Shown one piece after another: positions 1-22,096 of a stretch of DNA of 64,000 bases. The position numbers and the translations under genes were made by a program. The notes beneath the pieces were generated by a model. That model ran no database searches and had not been told where the DNA came from. It saw nothing but the letters and a program-made list of their open reading frames with translations. This stretch comes from Brachycybe producta. Taxonomy: Eukaryota; Arthropoda; Diplopoda; Playtdesmida; Andrognathidae. The stretch is from contig JAUPFP010000007.1 in the NCBI GenBank assembly GCA_036925085.1, positions 3,356,558-3,420,557 of the forward strand, given 5' to 3'. Positions within the stretch are counted from its first letter, which is position 1. Each line of letters starts with the position of its first letter.

Positions 1-127
1 GTGACTGTTACAAAGTTATGAGTTAGAAATGATAATTTATTGTCATATGACAGTATTATCTTTCTGTAATGAGAACCCAGGTCGTGATGGTGGTTTCTCT
101 CACTCATCAGTTATGATGGTTTTATGA

Positions 128-410
128 ACAGCTGATTATCGAACTCTTGATTATTATATGTCTTTCAGAAGAGCAAAATTAAACTGTGTTTTAGAAACTA
201 GAAGGGTAAAACTCAATCACATAAGGATATTTTTATGTTATCTTTCAAAATAAAACTTTTTATAAACAAAATAAAATAACTGCTTGAAAGATGTCAACAT
301 GAAAATATATTTAAGTGATTGAGCTAACCACCCTTCTAGTTTCTAAATCACTTTCTAGTTTCTCTTTATTTTGCACTTGAAATACAGAATAATCATAGTT
401 CGCGAGGCGG
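128..410. mobile_element. Family-B palindromic MITE
   Basis: Outer ends CAGCTGATTATCGAACTC and inverse, arms TTTTAGAAACTAGAAGGGTA, and a core TATCTTTCAAAATAAAACTT repeated in inverse. Confidence 0.75.
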
Positions 411-590
411 CGTTCACACTTTAAAAAAAAAACCATCTGAATGCAAAATACAACAACATTGAAATAGGACTTTTAAGAATTATATTTAATAAACTTGACA
501 CTTCAACTTTAACCCCCTGTTTAACTCTTAACGGGTCCTCGTCCTCTCTCTCTCTCTCTCAATAAAAAATGGGGTTTCCTTGTTGGAATC

Positions 591-796
591 ACAGGCAATT
601 AGAAATCGGGACATACAGTAGTTGGCTCCGACCTTTTTATGACAAACGAAACTTCTAATTGGTTGGTTATGTTGTTTGACGTCACATGCTCCGCCCCTTT
701 TCAATGTCGAAGCGCACAACAAACCAATTAGAAGTTGCCGGTCGTCATAAAAAGGGCGGAGCCAACTAAAGTTCGTCCCGATTTCTAATTGCCTGT
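591..796. mobile_element. Family-A MITE, full length
   Basis: The ends are ACAGGCAATTAGAAATCGGG and its inverse. Flanks gttggaatc and gtaggaatc form a 9-bp target duplication with one mismatch. The interior is itself an inverted repeat (AACTTCTAATTGGTTGGTTA arms). There is no coding capacity. Confidence 0.9.
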
Positions 797-951
797 GTAG
801 GAATCCTGTCGAGAGCGTTCAAGTTTGAAGTTCAGCCTGTTCAGGTTTTCTTCTTGAATTTGGGCCTTTGGGTAATCAGTTACAGAGGGACAAATCAAAA
901 CAGTGACTAATAACTTTATGAACTCGTCGTGATGACCCAATCTTTACATGT

Positions 952-1171
952 CAGTGCCTCAGAGGTAAACTGTTTTAAGTCACAAAATCTAAATTTTACA
1001 GGGGAAGTCATTCGAAAGTTTTTCTCTTCATTGAAGTTAATAAGACCTGTGGACTTAACACTGTTTACCGCTGATGGAACTTAACAAGCTGATTTATAAG
1101 ATGTCAAAAATCGCGTTTTTTTTTTTATTAAAACAAAATGTGACTTAATACAGTTTACCTCTGAGGCACTG
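952..1171. mobile_element. Family-C palindromic MITE
   Basis: Ends CAGTGCCTCAGAGGTAAACT and inverse, with TTAAGTC following. The second copy is at 33107-33351. Confidence 0.72.
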
Positions 1172-1323
1172 ATAATTAAGCTTGCGCTCCTCCTGTCCTC
1201 TGTAGAGAGAGAGAGAGGGGGGGGGAGAGGATGATGCTCTTTACTATAATAAACTAATTGGGTGTTTGGTTAATTCGCCTACAATGTGATAATGAGTTCG
1301 GAATAAATAACATGGAGTCCAGA

Positions 1324-1342
1324 GGGGGGGGGGGGGGGGGGG
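1324..1342. repeat. 19-base G run
   Basis: An uninterrupted G tract in AT-rich DNA. Similar pure G or C runs of 16-23 bases are at 14992-15007, 16110-16125, 16300-16317, 18412-18430, 42455-42477 and 53751-53769. Confidence 0.95.
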
Positions 1343-2290
1343 TTGGGTAGGTGAGAAAGATGGGGGGGGGGGGTGATGTTTTTCTTTCGTTTTCATTAGA
1401 TATCGATCCCCCTCCCTCCCTCCTCTTCCTCACTACTTTTTCTTTTGCGCGTTTTTGTGTGTATGTGCGCGCGCACGCCTCTTTTTTTATATCTTTCTTC
1501 TAAATGTCAAAGGTCATTTAAGCTGTATTATTTCATAGCATTCAGTAGGAGTAGGATTATAGGGGGTGGGGGTGTCCCCATTTAATAATATTACGTCAGC
1601 TTCTCAAAACTGCATATTTTATTATTGCATTTTCAGTTTAAAAATCGAGGAAGAGTCGTTAGTAGTTAGTTCTTGCGGAATCTTTTTATTACGGAAGGAC
1701 CGCGTTAGATGATGGCCCCCATATATTTGCCCTTAGATGAAGCTTCTGGCGTTAAGAGGGTTTGTGATAATTTTTAGTTATGAAAATTGTGATTAAAAAT
1801 AGGCAAAAATTGTTATTTTTTTTTTCTTCAGTTAATTTGATTGAGGACTTGATTGCTATTTTAAAAAAAAAACTACAATGGCTCCTTCAGAAGAGAACAG
1901 CACCATTTTACCGGACCTTTTTGACATAAATACTTTTATAATTGTTGTTTACCTCAATAAAAAAGTTACCAAAATGGGGGTGAGGGGTCACTGAATTTGG
2001 CCCATTTCGTTCATTGAATGGAATACAAAGCAATAAGCTTGCAATACGGTTAGATCGGATCTATTTGTGATTCGTGAATGATTTTAAAAAGGGTCAGATT
2101 AGGGAAATGTCAGATATCAGATCCAAATTAAAATTTTCAAAAATAAAACTTGACAATTTTACATATTTTTTTTTTAAATAGAAACTTTGATATTTTTATG
2201 AAATTTACGGGGGGGGGGACATTTTTGTAAAAGTTGTGATAATTATTTAATCTTACTGAATTGATTGTTATCCTCAGCCCTGGTTATATG

Positions 2291-2494
2291 ACAGGCATTT
2301 AGAAATCGGGGAGACCTTCAGTTGGCTCCGCCCTTGTTATGACGAACGGCAATTTCTAATTGGTTCGTTATGTAGTCTGACGTCACATGACGTCCTTTTC
2401 AACGTCGAACCACACAACAAACCAATTAGAAGTTGCCGGTCGTCATAAAAAGGGCGGAGCGAACTGAAGTTCTTTCCGATTTCTAAATGCCTGT
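2291..2494. mobile_element. Family-A MITE, full length
   Basis: ACAGGCATTTAG termini. The 10-bp flank tggttatatg is repeated after the right end with one extra base between. It belongs to the variant with CTTCAGTTGGCTCCGCCCTT subterminal sequence. Confidence 0.9.
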
Positions 2495-4032
2495 GTGGTT
2501 ATATGACACAAGCTTAAATTTTTACGTCAATTTCTGACGTCATAAGCTTCTTCTAAGGGTGATGCAACTATAGACTTGTACGTACATTGAGGCGTACATA
2601 CACACACAGGTGACCTCTCTTCTCAGCTATTCATTAAGCTTATTATTATTATTATTACGCCCCCTTAACTTTTATCGATCGAATTGAGGAGAAGAAAAAA
2701 AACAAACGACTTTTATTTTTTCTGTCAAAATCGAAAAAGGGTCGCGCGTTTTCTACCCTCGTCCCTCCCCCTCCCATCCTCCATATAGTCTAAGATTGTC
2801 TATCTACAACATGCCCCATTTTCACAACACCCACATTATCCCCACCCAAGTTCCAGGTATCCCCCCACACACACACACTTAAACGTCACATCCTATTTGC
2901 TTTTTAATGTGTTCTATGTGTCAGAATTTAATATGAAGAAAAAAAAATGTGCATTTGTTTATGGTAATATTGTTTATTTATTCGTAGTGAAGAAGAAGTG
3001 GGTGATAATTGGGAGTTAGGTAAATTTAAGAGGGTAGGGAGGAGGAGGAGGAGGAGGGATCTCTATATTCTAAGGGGGCGTGGGTGGAGTCAGTACGTAA
3101 CCGCCCATATGTTTTTGTTTTGGGTTTACTTCCTGTTGTTGTGGGAGTTAAGACGAATTCATTCTATTAAGGGGGGATGAGAGAAGGAGAAGGTCGTCTC
3201 TTTAAGGCTGTTTCTTTCTCTCTCCTCCCCCCTTCTTTCATCTCAACCTCTTCCCCCCGTTTTGAAATAGTGACGTCACCCTATTATTATGGTGTTTAGC
3301 TTACCGCAAAAACCACTTTTGGTGATACCCTCGGTTAAATGTTGAGGGTGAGAAAAGGGTTAAGTGAGGTTTTTTTTTAAAAAATATGAAATATGCGGAA
3401 GAGTTTATTATTTATTTAAAGAAGGGGGAGGAGATTTAAAGAAGGTGGTTTTTTAAAAAAATAAATTAAAAAAAAAAAATAAGCTTAACACGCACTAAAA
3501 AAAAAGGGGTTAACCACCAAATTGGTCTAGACAGACTAGATCATAACTAGTAAGTTAACAAACAAAAAATTGGTATAAAAAGGAAAGAAGAAATTGCGTG
3601 TGTGAAATAGAGGGTCTGACCTCGGAAATAAATCAATTCCTTTCTTTAATGTACAAAAAAAAAAAAGGAATTTTTTTTTTAATATAAAAAAAGCGTAAAA
3701 CCTTGACCCAAAAATATCTAACTTAAAAATGGCGGAAAATGGGGTTTTGGATTAAAGAGAGGCGGGGCTTCTTAGTTTTGATGATTGTCAACCACTCTTA
3801 ATATAAAGCCTCCGTACAAAAAGTTCAATTTGAGGCCTATTCAACACGTATATGTATGGACGTGACGTCACTGATTACTCAGCAGAGTTGCGTGATCATT
3901 GGATCAATTTGCATGAAATTTAAGTTTTTTTTTTACAAACATTTTAAAATTTTCATTTTTTAAAAAAGAAAAAATGGTCGGAAATTCTTTATTCAAATAA
4001 AAAAAAAACGATTCAGAAAATATTTCTGATTA

Positions 4033-4275
4033 AATTCAACTAGCGTTTGCCCATTAGAAATAGCAGAGCGCATGCGCATTACCATCTTAACGTTTTATAT
4101 AGGAAAACTAACCTAACCTAACCAAACCTATAGTGAACGTCTCATTGGCAGTTTCCATTGGTGATCAATAGATGGCGCTGCTAACGCAAATCTGCAATCA
4201 CTTTCCTATATAAAACGATAAGATGGCAATGCGCATGCGCTCTGCTAATTCTAATGGGCAAACGCTAGTTGAATT
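4033..4275. mobile_element. Palindromic MITE with TAACC core
   Basis: Arms of about 75 bp (AATTCAACTAGCGTTTGCCC, GCGCATGCGC, TTTTATATAGGAAA) around AACCTAACCTAACC-like sequence and ATAGATGGCGCTG. Single copy in the window. Confidence 0.75.
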
Positions 4276-4324
4276 CATCCAATAGTTTTATTTCAACTAT
4301 TATAATTTAGGAGCCACTTAGACT

Positions 4325-4533
4325 ACAGGCAATTAGAAATCGGGACACACAGAAGTTGGCTCCGCCCTTTTTATGACGATCGGCAACTTCTAATTGGTTG
4401 GCTATGTAGTCTGACGTCACATGCTCCGCCCTTTTCAACGTCGAACCACACAACAAACCAATTAGAAAACTTTGCCGTTCGTCATACAAAGGGCGGAGCC
4501 AACTTCTGTTTGTCCCGATTTCTAATTGCCTGT
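4325..4533. mobile_element. Family-A MITE, full length
   Basis: ACAGGCAATTAG termini; flanks acttagact and gcttagact match at 8 of 9 bases. Confidence 0.9.
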
Positions 4534-5245
4534 GCTTAGACTCCATGATAAAAAGGTTATATATTGATTATTGCAATTTTTGTTGATGATTTTGGGCTAA
4601 TGGTCCCTCTGCCACAAGCCCTCTCTGAGCTGCTTGTAGCCATTTAAATTTTTTTCGTCTTAAAGAGCGCCTTCTGTACAACCTAAATAACTACAGTGGA
4701 AACTGTTTAACACGAAAATTATTTTCCATATGGTATTTTTAGAATAGCATAACAATTCTTTTAACACGAAATTCATTTTAAAAATATTCCGGTTCATTCC
4801 ATTTCGTGTTACATAATTTCTGCTATAATTTTAAGTTAACAATTCCACAACCTTAGCTTTGAGGCTAACGACTAAAAACGGCTAATCGAAAAAAAAATTT
4901 ATAATTTAAATTATTGCGAAATTTTTAATATTTTTATTGTTTATATTTGACGTTCAATTAACTATTTTAAAATAAACAACATTTTAAAAAAAATTAAAAT
5001 CTTGACTAAAAATCCGATCTTGATAAAAGAAAATCTGATTTTATTCCCAATTTTGTAACTCAGCCGTTAGATCGACTGCTGAGTTTAAAAATGTACTAGA
5101 TTATTTCACCCCCCCCTCCTCCTAAAAACCCCAATCACATGATCTTCAACAAACAGCCCGCGAGCCCAACTACAAAGCTCAGTTACTAGTTCGCGAGCCG
5201 CACATTGAACAACCCTCTCCTCTTCATGTAAAATTTCAAATATAA

Positions 5246-14166
<8,921 letters not shown>

Positions 14167-15007
14167 CATTAGGTGAATTTTAGCTTTTTAATAATAATAA
14201 TAATAATTAAAAAAAAAGAGGAGTTTAATCCCCAGAAATTCCCACTTTTACCCTCCTCCTCCTCCTCCTCCTCCTCCTACTCCTACATCCCCTCCTTTAT
14301 TTCTTTCTTTCTTCCCCCCAATCTTTTTTAAAACTATAAAGTGTGATTCTGTGTGTTGAGTGAGTGAGAAATGATAAGTTTTGGCCAAGTGATGGTTCCA
14401 ATTTGTTGAATATATTATATTTGTTGTTGTTTTTAAAAAAAAAAAATCGGGAACGTGGACACAAAATGGCGTATAAAATGAGAAGAGAGAAAAATTAGGA
14501 AGGTTTTTTTTTTTTTTAGAAAAAAAGGTAATGAAAAAGTGTTTTTAACTTCTATATCTTTTAGAAATCGATGATCGGGATGCAGATTTTAGAAAAAAAG
14601 AAGAAACTATTTGATTGGAAGGCTTTTTTTTAAAGAAAAAAATATGAGTTTGTGGCTGAAAAGATTTGGTTTTTTTAATTGAGAGTTGTGATTAATGATG
14701 ATGATGATGAGTGTTTGGGGTTTGTTTTTTTCACTCCTAAATCCTCTTCTCTCTATCTTTATCTCACTCTCTTCTATCTCATTCTCTCTCTCTCTCTCTT
14801 CTATCTCACAAACCTATCTCTCTTTTCTTGAGATTCCCTTTGTTTTTTTCTTGTACATTTGTGTGATTATGGATAAAAATTTGATTATGAGACTTATTAC
14901 TAATGATGACAAAAAAGGGAGAACCATTTTTATTCCCCCCTCCTCCCCCCTCTTCCTTAAAAATCCAACATCTGTTTTAACCTTTAACCTACCCCCCCCC
15001 CCCCCCC

Positions 15008-15538
15008 ACAGGCATTTGGATCCAGCACATACTAGAGGTGGGACGAATCTTAAATTTTCTCGAATTCGAATCCTAAAATGTTCACGAATCTCTCGAATCC
15101 TTCATATATAAGAATTCCATATTGATACAAAGAAATGAAATAATATTAAATTACAACAATGTGATATTGTGGTAATCCGGAATTGCAACTGAAATGGCAA
15201 CAACGCTTCTATTGGACGTCAATGGAGTTAAAACTAATTTTACCAAACCTTTTTCAACAGTTTTAAAATTTAGGATTCGAAAGACGAAAAAAGCGCGAAG
15301 ATTCGAGTTTTCGAATCGAATACTTTTCAAGATTCGATTCGCGGGATTCGAATGCCCCATCCCAAGCACACACTATTCGTTCGCCCCGCCATTTTACTGC
15401 CGTTTTTATGAGCATCAGCGCCATCTATTGGCAAGATGATAAGAGGAACGGTGATTTCTAATTGGTTGTTATTTGATCTGACGTTCATAAAAGGGCGTGG
15501 CAAACGAATAGTATGACGTGGTGGATCCAAACGCCTCT
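15008..15538. mobile_element. A-like element interrupted by a hAT-like MITE
   Basis: The outer ends are ACAGGCATTTGGATCC and GGATCCAAACGCC. The part outside the insertion carries TTCTAATTGGTTG and CATAAAAGGGCGTGG, both family-A themes. Removing 15033-15365 and one flanking duplication gives an element of about 190 bp. Confidence 0.65.
15033..15365. mobile_element. hAT-like non-autonomous element
   Basis: Left end TAGAGGTGGGACGAATC and right end (reversed) TTGGGATGGGGCATTCGAATC are typical hAT-style termini. Flanks gcacatac and gcacacac match at 7 of 8. A related, truncated copy in the other orientation lies near 58640-58800. Confidence 0.75.
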
Positions 15539-15648
15539 CCCCCTCACTCATTTATGTAAATTCCACTTGTTATAATAATTCTCTGTTTTTAAGCTGTTGG
15601 CTTTTTTTCGTTTTCTTCTTGTTAAGATTTCGAATTTTTTTTTTTTTC

Positions 15649-15854
15649 ACAGGCAATTAGAAAACGGGATGAACAGAAGTTGGCTCCGCCCTTTTTATGA
15701 CGACCGGCAACTTCTAAGTGGTTTGTTGTGCATTTCGACGTTGAAGAGGGTGGAGTATGTGATGTCAGACTAAATAACGAACCAATTAGAAGTTGCCGGT
15801 CGTCATAAAAAGGGCGGAGCCAACTTCTGTTCATCCCGTTTTCTAATTGCCTGT
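15649..15854. mobile_element. Family-A MITE, full length
   Basis: ACAGGCAATTAGAAAACGGG termini, inserted in a T-rich tract (flanks ttttttttc and tttttattc). Confidence 0.88.
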
Positions 15855-16596
15855 TTTTTATTCTTCCTTTTCTCATTTTTTTTTAAAAAAAAAAATTCCT
15901 CCCCATTTTTCGGTTCAGAAATTTTTTTGTTATAAAAAAAAAGAAGATAAAAATGGTCCTAATTTTAAGAAGTTGAGAAATACAACATGTATACCAAAAT
16001 GAACTTTAAAAAAAAAATCTGTCGATGGTCAAAATCTTTGATGTCATTTAAATAATGACCATCGGCTGGTGCCGAAAGCATTGCCGTCGCCTCTTTTCTT
16101 ACCCATCAACCCCCCCCCCCCCCCCAATAACTCGTTACGAAATCCAGACAAAAATAAAAAACTTGGTTGAAAACTTTTGTCTTTTCCATAATAAAAGTAA
16201 AAGAGGCTCTGAGGTTCATTCAGTTAACCCTCTCTCTCTGACCCTCTTTTCCGCTCCTTGTGTCCCCGGGTGTCCTTCTAAAATTCTCGTCATTTTTATC
16301 CCCCCCCCCCCCCCCCCTCTCTCTCTCCACCCTAAAAAACTTTAAAAACCATCAACAACAAAAATTGAATTTCAAGTTTCAAATCAAATTTGCGATGCGT
16401 CTTTATAAAAAATAAAATATTATAGTGTCTAATTAATACAAGAAGAACAAGACAAACAAAAAAAAAACTGGAAGCGATTGTAATAATAATAAATACCACA
16501 GCCTTTATCATCATCATCATAATAAATTTGTTCTCTTATTACCAAAAAAAATAATTATTTTTGTGACCATTTTTAAGCGCCATTAATCAGGTCAGG

Positions 16597-16890
16597 ATAA
16601 AAAGATGAACGGGATGAACATTAGTGGTAATTCTAAAACCCGACACAGAATGCATATAGAATATGAACACTATATCATGAATGAACACACATTTTAAAGG
16701 GATGAACATGGTTTTAAGGGGGATGAACATGGTTTTATGGTGTTAGGTTTGGTTCGGTTACCTAACCTAAAACCATGTTCATCCCTTTAAAATGTGTGTT
16801 CATTCACGATATAGTGTTCATCTAATTCTATATGCATTCTGTGTCGGGTTTTAGAGTTACCCCAATGTTCATCCCGTTCATCTTTTTATA
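16597..16890. mobile_element. Palindromic MITE with GATGAAC repeats and TAACC core
   Basis: Ends ATAAAAAGATGAACGGGATG and inverse. Long arms contain CATATAGAAT and AACACACATTTTAAAGGG, and the centre reads GGTTACCTAACC. A TA duplication is possible but not certain. Confidence 0.75.
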
Positions 16891-17377
16891 CTGAACCCCA
16901 TTTCCCCTACCTCCCCTTTTCCCCCACCCCTAACGAATTTTTGTTTTAATCATTCTTTAAATTATATTGTAGTTAGTTAATTATCTAGGAAATTCATTCG
17001 ATTAGGCGAGGAGCCTGCATCTCTAATAGCCTCGTTTTTCACTACAACAATTAATTGCAGTTTTAAAAAAAAGTTAATCACAGTTAATTTTCTAATGGAT
17101 ACAAATGTGGTTACATTAACCATGGTTAAATATCTAAACAATGGAGTTAACCTCAACGGCATGGACGACACAATGTGGTTAACCTACAAACCACCATGGC
17201 GTTTAATGATAAAAGCAATGAAATTTTTTTTTGATTGAATAACTGAATTTTTTTCACAAAATGTACAATGGTTTAACAGGAAGTGAAACTGAAAGTGACA
17301 TAAAACCACTTTTATAACTAACTACACGTTAAAAATGAAAACCCACAAAAGTACTCACTTTCTAGCTTGTCTGTAGT

Positions 17378-17583
17378 ACAGGCAGTTAGAAATCGGTCAG
17401 AACTTCAGTTGGCTCCGCCCTTTTTATGACGACAGGCAACTTCTAATTGGCTGGTTATGTAGTCTGACATCACATGCTCCGCCCTTTTCATCGTCAGACT
17501 ACATAACCAGCCAATTAGAAGTTGCCGGGCGTCATAACAAGGGCGGAGTCAACTGAAGTTCTGGCCGATCTCTAACTGCCTGT
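17378..17583. mobile_element. Family-A MITE with exact 9-bp target duplication
   Basis: ACAGGCAGTTAGAAATCGGT termini. The flanks gtctgtagt are identical on both sides, which fixes the duplication length at 9 bp for this copy. Confidence 0.92.
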
Positions 17584-17899
17584 GTCTGTAGTTAACTAGA
17601 AAATTAGGGTTTATGTAACTGCAGTTAAATTTTGTAGTGAAAACGGTGTAAACGATGTTCGTCATTGGTAAGTCAAATGTGTTTCTGAATTAATAATGAG
17701 TAATGACCTTTTGATAGGAATTATCATTGTATATAAACGTTGATGAGCTTTGACTTTGTAATCATTGAGAATACGACCTCTTAGCCTCTATGTTCCGAGT
17801 GTGTGCAACTTTTCACTTTATTGCGCGCGCGTCTTTGGCGCAATCTATATAACTGCACAGACATAGCTTGGAGGCTAGCGGCTCCTCTTTGGTGAAAGA

Positions 17900-18106
17900 A
17901 CAGGCATTTAGAAATCGGGACGAACACAAGTTGGTTCCGCCCTTTTTAAGACGACCGCCAACTTCTAATTGGTTTGTTGTGTGGTTCGACGTTGAAAAGG
18001 GCCGGAGCATGTGACATCAGACTACATAACCAACCAATTAGAAGTTGTCAGTCGTCATAAAAAGGGCGGAGCCAACTTGTGTTCGTCCCGATTTCTAAAT
18101 GCCTGT
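17900..18106. mobile_element. Family-A MITE, full length
   Basis: ACAGGCATTTAG termini; flanks ggtgaaaga and agtgaaaga match at 8 of 9 bases. It lies about 320 bp from the previous copy. Confidence 0.9.
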
Positions 18107-19224
18107 AGTGAAAGAATAAACAATGTCAAGTTTGTGCAACATAAAATTGAAATCAAGAAGAAGAAAGAAAACTTATCGCTTGCCCTTCTTCAACTTGAAT
18201 CCTCTAAGCAGGGTGGTTCCTCCCACAACATAGAAAACAATTTATTCAAAGGAAGTCAATAAAGAGGGTTGAAGTTGAAGTTGAAAGGTCAAGTGCTAAA
18301 TTTTATTCTTGCATTTGGGCCTTCACCTTTGACCGCGTTTCTTCTGAAGCAGCAATTCAATAAACTATCTCATTCTTAAATTCCAATGTCAGAAAAAAAA
18401 TCTTAACCCCTCCCCCCCCCCCCCCCCCCCGGTTTCATTGTGTCCCTTCGTTATACCCCCAAGACATTCCCTCCTCCCCCGTCTCGTTTCAGAAGAAAAA
18501 TATAATATATTACAATCTTTTACATTTAAAAAAAAAAGTGTGAATTATAAAAAAATGGGGTTGTCCGCGGGCCCCTATTGTTCCAAACTATCTTGCTTTG
18601 GGCCCCCCCTCCCTTTTCTCACACAATAAAGACATTTTTCATTCAGACATTATTTTAAGACTGAACCCACACGTAACTCAATATTAATAGTAAATGTAGT
18701 ATAATGTACTCACACACGTGTTTGTTGAGACGAAAAGTGAAAAATTTACATTATTGTTTAAAACTGTCCTTGTGTATATTATACAATGTATATTTTTTTT
18801 TTGGGGGGGGGGGAGATTTGAGATTTCTTCAAAACACAAAATTGGGTCTTTAAAAACCGAGGCCCCCCATAAACTAAAAATAAGCTCCAGTATTTTAGAA
18901 GAGAAAAACATCTATTTTCACTTGTTGCTTACTTGTATTCTTTCAAAATAGAAGAAAAAAAAAAATAACCACTCGAGGAGGAATCTGGGAACGTCCGACG
19001 TTGTAGTCAAAGAAGGAGAAAACTAGAAGAGAGAGAGTGACCGACCACCAGTGAGGGAGGGAGGAAGGGAGATGTAACGATCCTCCAAACGTAATCAAAT
19101 GACTTTTCTTGCCAATAAGAAGGAAGAAAAATAACTTTTTGGTCGCCACATGTTTTTTTTCTTCTTCAAAATAACTGGTTTCACATGTTCATGTGTGTCT
19201 TCGGGAAAGCGGTGAATTTAAAAA

Positions 19225-19476
19225 AAAGCGGCGATCACACTTGGCTGTTTTTCTTGCAAAGATTCCGTGCAAGAAATCAAAGTCAAATCTTGCATAGTTT
19301 CTTGCAACAACAACAAAAACGCGGATAAGAGTTTTCTGTAAGACGATCTACAAGAAACCACTTTTAAAAAGCCTTGCAAGAAGTCTTCTCTCATCACAAT
19401 GGCAGATGCAATTCATTCAAGGACACACTGCAGTCAATACTGCTTTAAATAAATTGACAATGTGATCGCCGCTTAA
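19225..19476. mobile_element. MITE with AAGCGGCGATCACA ends
   Basis: AAGCGGCGATCACACTTGG on the left, CAATGTGATCGCCGCTT on the right. The interior contains repeated TTCTTGCAA motifs. Confidence 0.65.
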
Positions 19477-20028
19477 ATGCTCTGGTCAAGTATACACAGC
19501 TCACGGTAGACCAATTAAGCATCCAACGAATGATTGGCTACGTTATTATCTACAATAATGCACTACCACGTTTCTCCTTTTTCGTATATCGTATATTCTG
19601 GTTATAGTTGGCCAAAGCATAAGGCAATAATTCAAGCAAGAAATTTGACACTTTGAATTTCAACTAAAAGCTTATGCAAAACAGTTCCAATACTAGTTAA
19701 TAAAATAGTTTATCTATGTTGGAACCCTGTTCTGCGCGTTCAACTTTGGAGTGCTAAACTCATGCACTTTTGACAGAAAATGTCATGTAACAATTGATGA
19801 GTTTAGCACTAGCTAAGTCTAGCTTTGACTTAAAACCATTAACAATACAACCCAAAGTTTTAAATTTCCTTTTGAATTTGGACCTTTGTGTAAACTCTCT
19901 CTCTCAAGGCTCACTGATAAACACCAAAGATTTTCATGAAGATAGTAGGAATGCGAGATTATAAAGGTGTGTTTCCACTGCAACATTAACTTGAGGAAAA
20001 AGAACTTTTCACAGACTAACAAATGTAC

Positions 20029-20194
20029 ACAGGCAATTACAAATCGGGACGAATAGAAGTTGGCTCCGCCCTTTTTATGACGAACGCAACTTTTAATTGG
20101 TTTGTTATGTAGTCTGACGTCACATGCTCCGCCCTTTTCAACGTCGAACCACACAACACACCAATTAGAAGTTGCCGGTCGTCATAAAAAGGGC
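20029..20194. mobile_element. Family-A MITE, right end truncated
   Basis: The left terminus ACAGGCAATTACAAATCGGG is intact. Similarity stops after AAAAAGGGC, about 35 bases short of the expected right end. No target duplication is found. Confidence 0.85.
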
Positions 20195-20621
20195 TTTAGG
20201 TTCATTAAGCTTCGTTTTCATTTTCATGAGTCTTTAAAACATTTTCATGAAAATATACATGAGTAGGACCTGCATATATAGTTGCATCATCGTTAAGAAG
20301 TTTATGACGTCACAGGGGTTGAGAAAAAAAAATTAGGCTTGACTCAGTTTTGTTTGATTAACAATAATAAAATGCAAGAACCTGTTTTGTTTAAATTGTT
20401 GAGAACGTTTGTTATTACCTCCTTTCTATCAGACTAGAATACAGCAGTAAATGACGCAATCCTAAATTTGTTTGTCAACCCCTCTGACGGCACATGCTTT
20501 CAGCATACGGTGAGGCAACTATACTTGCCTCATCCTAAGAAAAAGCTTGTGACGTCATAAGAATATACCAAAAAATTTAGGACTGTCATTTAGTCTGAAA
20601 AAAAAAATACATATAAAACAG

Positions 20622-20829
20622 ACAGGCAATTAGAAATCGGGACGAACAGAAGTTGGCTCCACCCTTTTTATGACGACCGGCAACTTCTAATTGGTTGGTT
20701 ATGTAGTCTGACGTCACATGTGCTCTGCCCTTTTCAACGTCGAACCACACAACAAACCAATTAGAAGTTGCCGGTCGTCATAAAAAAGGCGGAGCCAACA
20801 TATGTTCGTCCCGTTTTTTAATTGCTTGT
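20622..20829. mobile_element. Family-A MITE with exact 9-bp target duplication
   Basis: Termini ACAGGCAATTAG and AATTGCTTGT; identical flanks ataaaacag. Confidence 0.92.
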
Positions 20830-21010
20830 ATAAAACAGTTTTAAACAAAAAGATTCTTGAACTCTTTTCATATTAACCCCATTGCGCCCTCTATTGGCCA
20901 CAATCAGTTTCAGTATAGAAAATGCTCCATGGAAAGAGCTCTTAATTGCGTTACCTGTGATTATGCATCTTGATTAGAACACAATCCCAGTTATGTCAAC
21001 AATGCAGATA

Positions 21011-21215
21011 ACAGGCAGTTAGAAATCGGTCAGAACTTCAGTTGGCTCCGCCCTTGTTATGTGGCAACCGGCAACTTCTAATTGGCTGGTTATGTAGTCT
21101 GACGTGGAAAAGAGCGGAGCATGTGACGTCAGACTACAAAACCAGCCAATTAGAAGTTGCCAGTCATAACAAGGGCGGAGCCAACTATAGTTCTGACCGA
21201 TTTCTAACTGCCTGT
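21011..21215. mobile_element. Family-A MITE, full length
   Basis: ACAGGCAGTTAG termini; flanks atgcagata and atgcagatt match at 8 of 9 bases. Confidence 0.9.
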
Positions 21216-22096
21216 ATGCAGATTACTCAATATTACAATTTTTCTCAGGTGTTGAGGGTCCACGATGATCGATCCAAAGCTGTGTTCTAATCTCACATTT
21301 CATATCTATTTCCAAATACAACCTGTCAATGAAAAAGAAGCAATTTTTCCGTATTGTTTTTTTTTTCGACAAATATTCATTATTTATTATATTAGGCAGT
21401 GTGCTATACACGAAAACTAATACATACAAGGTTTTCTCTTTTTTTTAAGGCCAAAGATATGACTAAATCGTCGCTGTTTTGTGGGTGTCTGAAGGGGGAG
21501 AGGAGAAATCAAACACCCACACAACCCCTACAAGAAAATAAGCATTTTTTTTTAAAAAAAACTTCCACTTCTATTTTGAGAGATTTTTTGTTAAAGTTTT
21601 GCAAAAACTAAAAAGTATTTCTTGATTAAAAAGATCTGCATTAATTAATATTTGGGGATAGGAAAACAAATTCACAATGACAAATGTTTAAACTGCTGTT
21701 TATACAGTGAATATTCTTTTTTTTCTCTTTTCTTTTCATGAAGAAAGAAAATATCAAAAACAAAATTAAAAGCTTCTTTTTATAATAACTAATTATTTTT
21801 ATCTATTACGATAAAAATATTCATTTTGCTATAAATTGCATAATAATTTTTTTCTTGCAAAGAGAAAATATAAATGCGCTCCACAAAATTTGAGAAGAAT
21901 AAACAATTTTCGGCACAATCCTTAAATATGCGGGCTCCTCGCCAATTTAAATAAACTATCGCTTGTTGGAAAAAGATATTCTCGAGCTAAGTACGAATAT
22001 GTAATTTTTATTTCCAGTGAAAACACCGAAATCTTCTTCTCTCAAAAAAGCTTACAAAAGTTAGAATTTACACGGCATGTTGTCTAATCGAATCAT

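Noticed and set aside
14695-15111. 138-codon open frame after the DYRK1A stop
   Set aside because: Ser/Leu/Pro translation of TC-rich and C-rich tracts ending in the hAT-like MITE.
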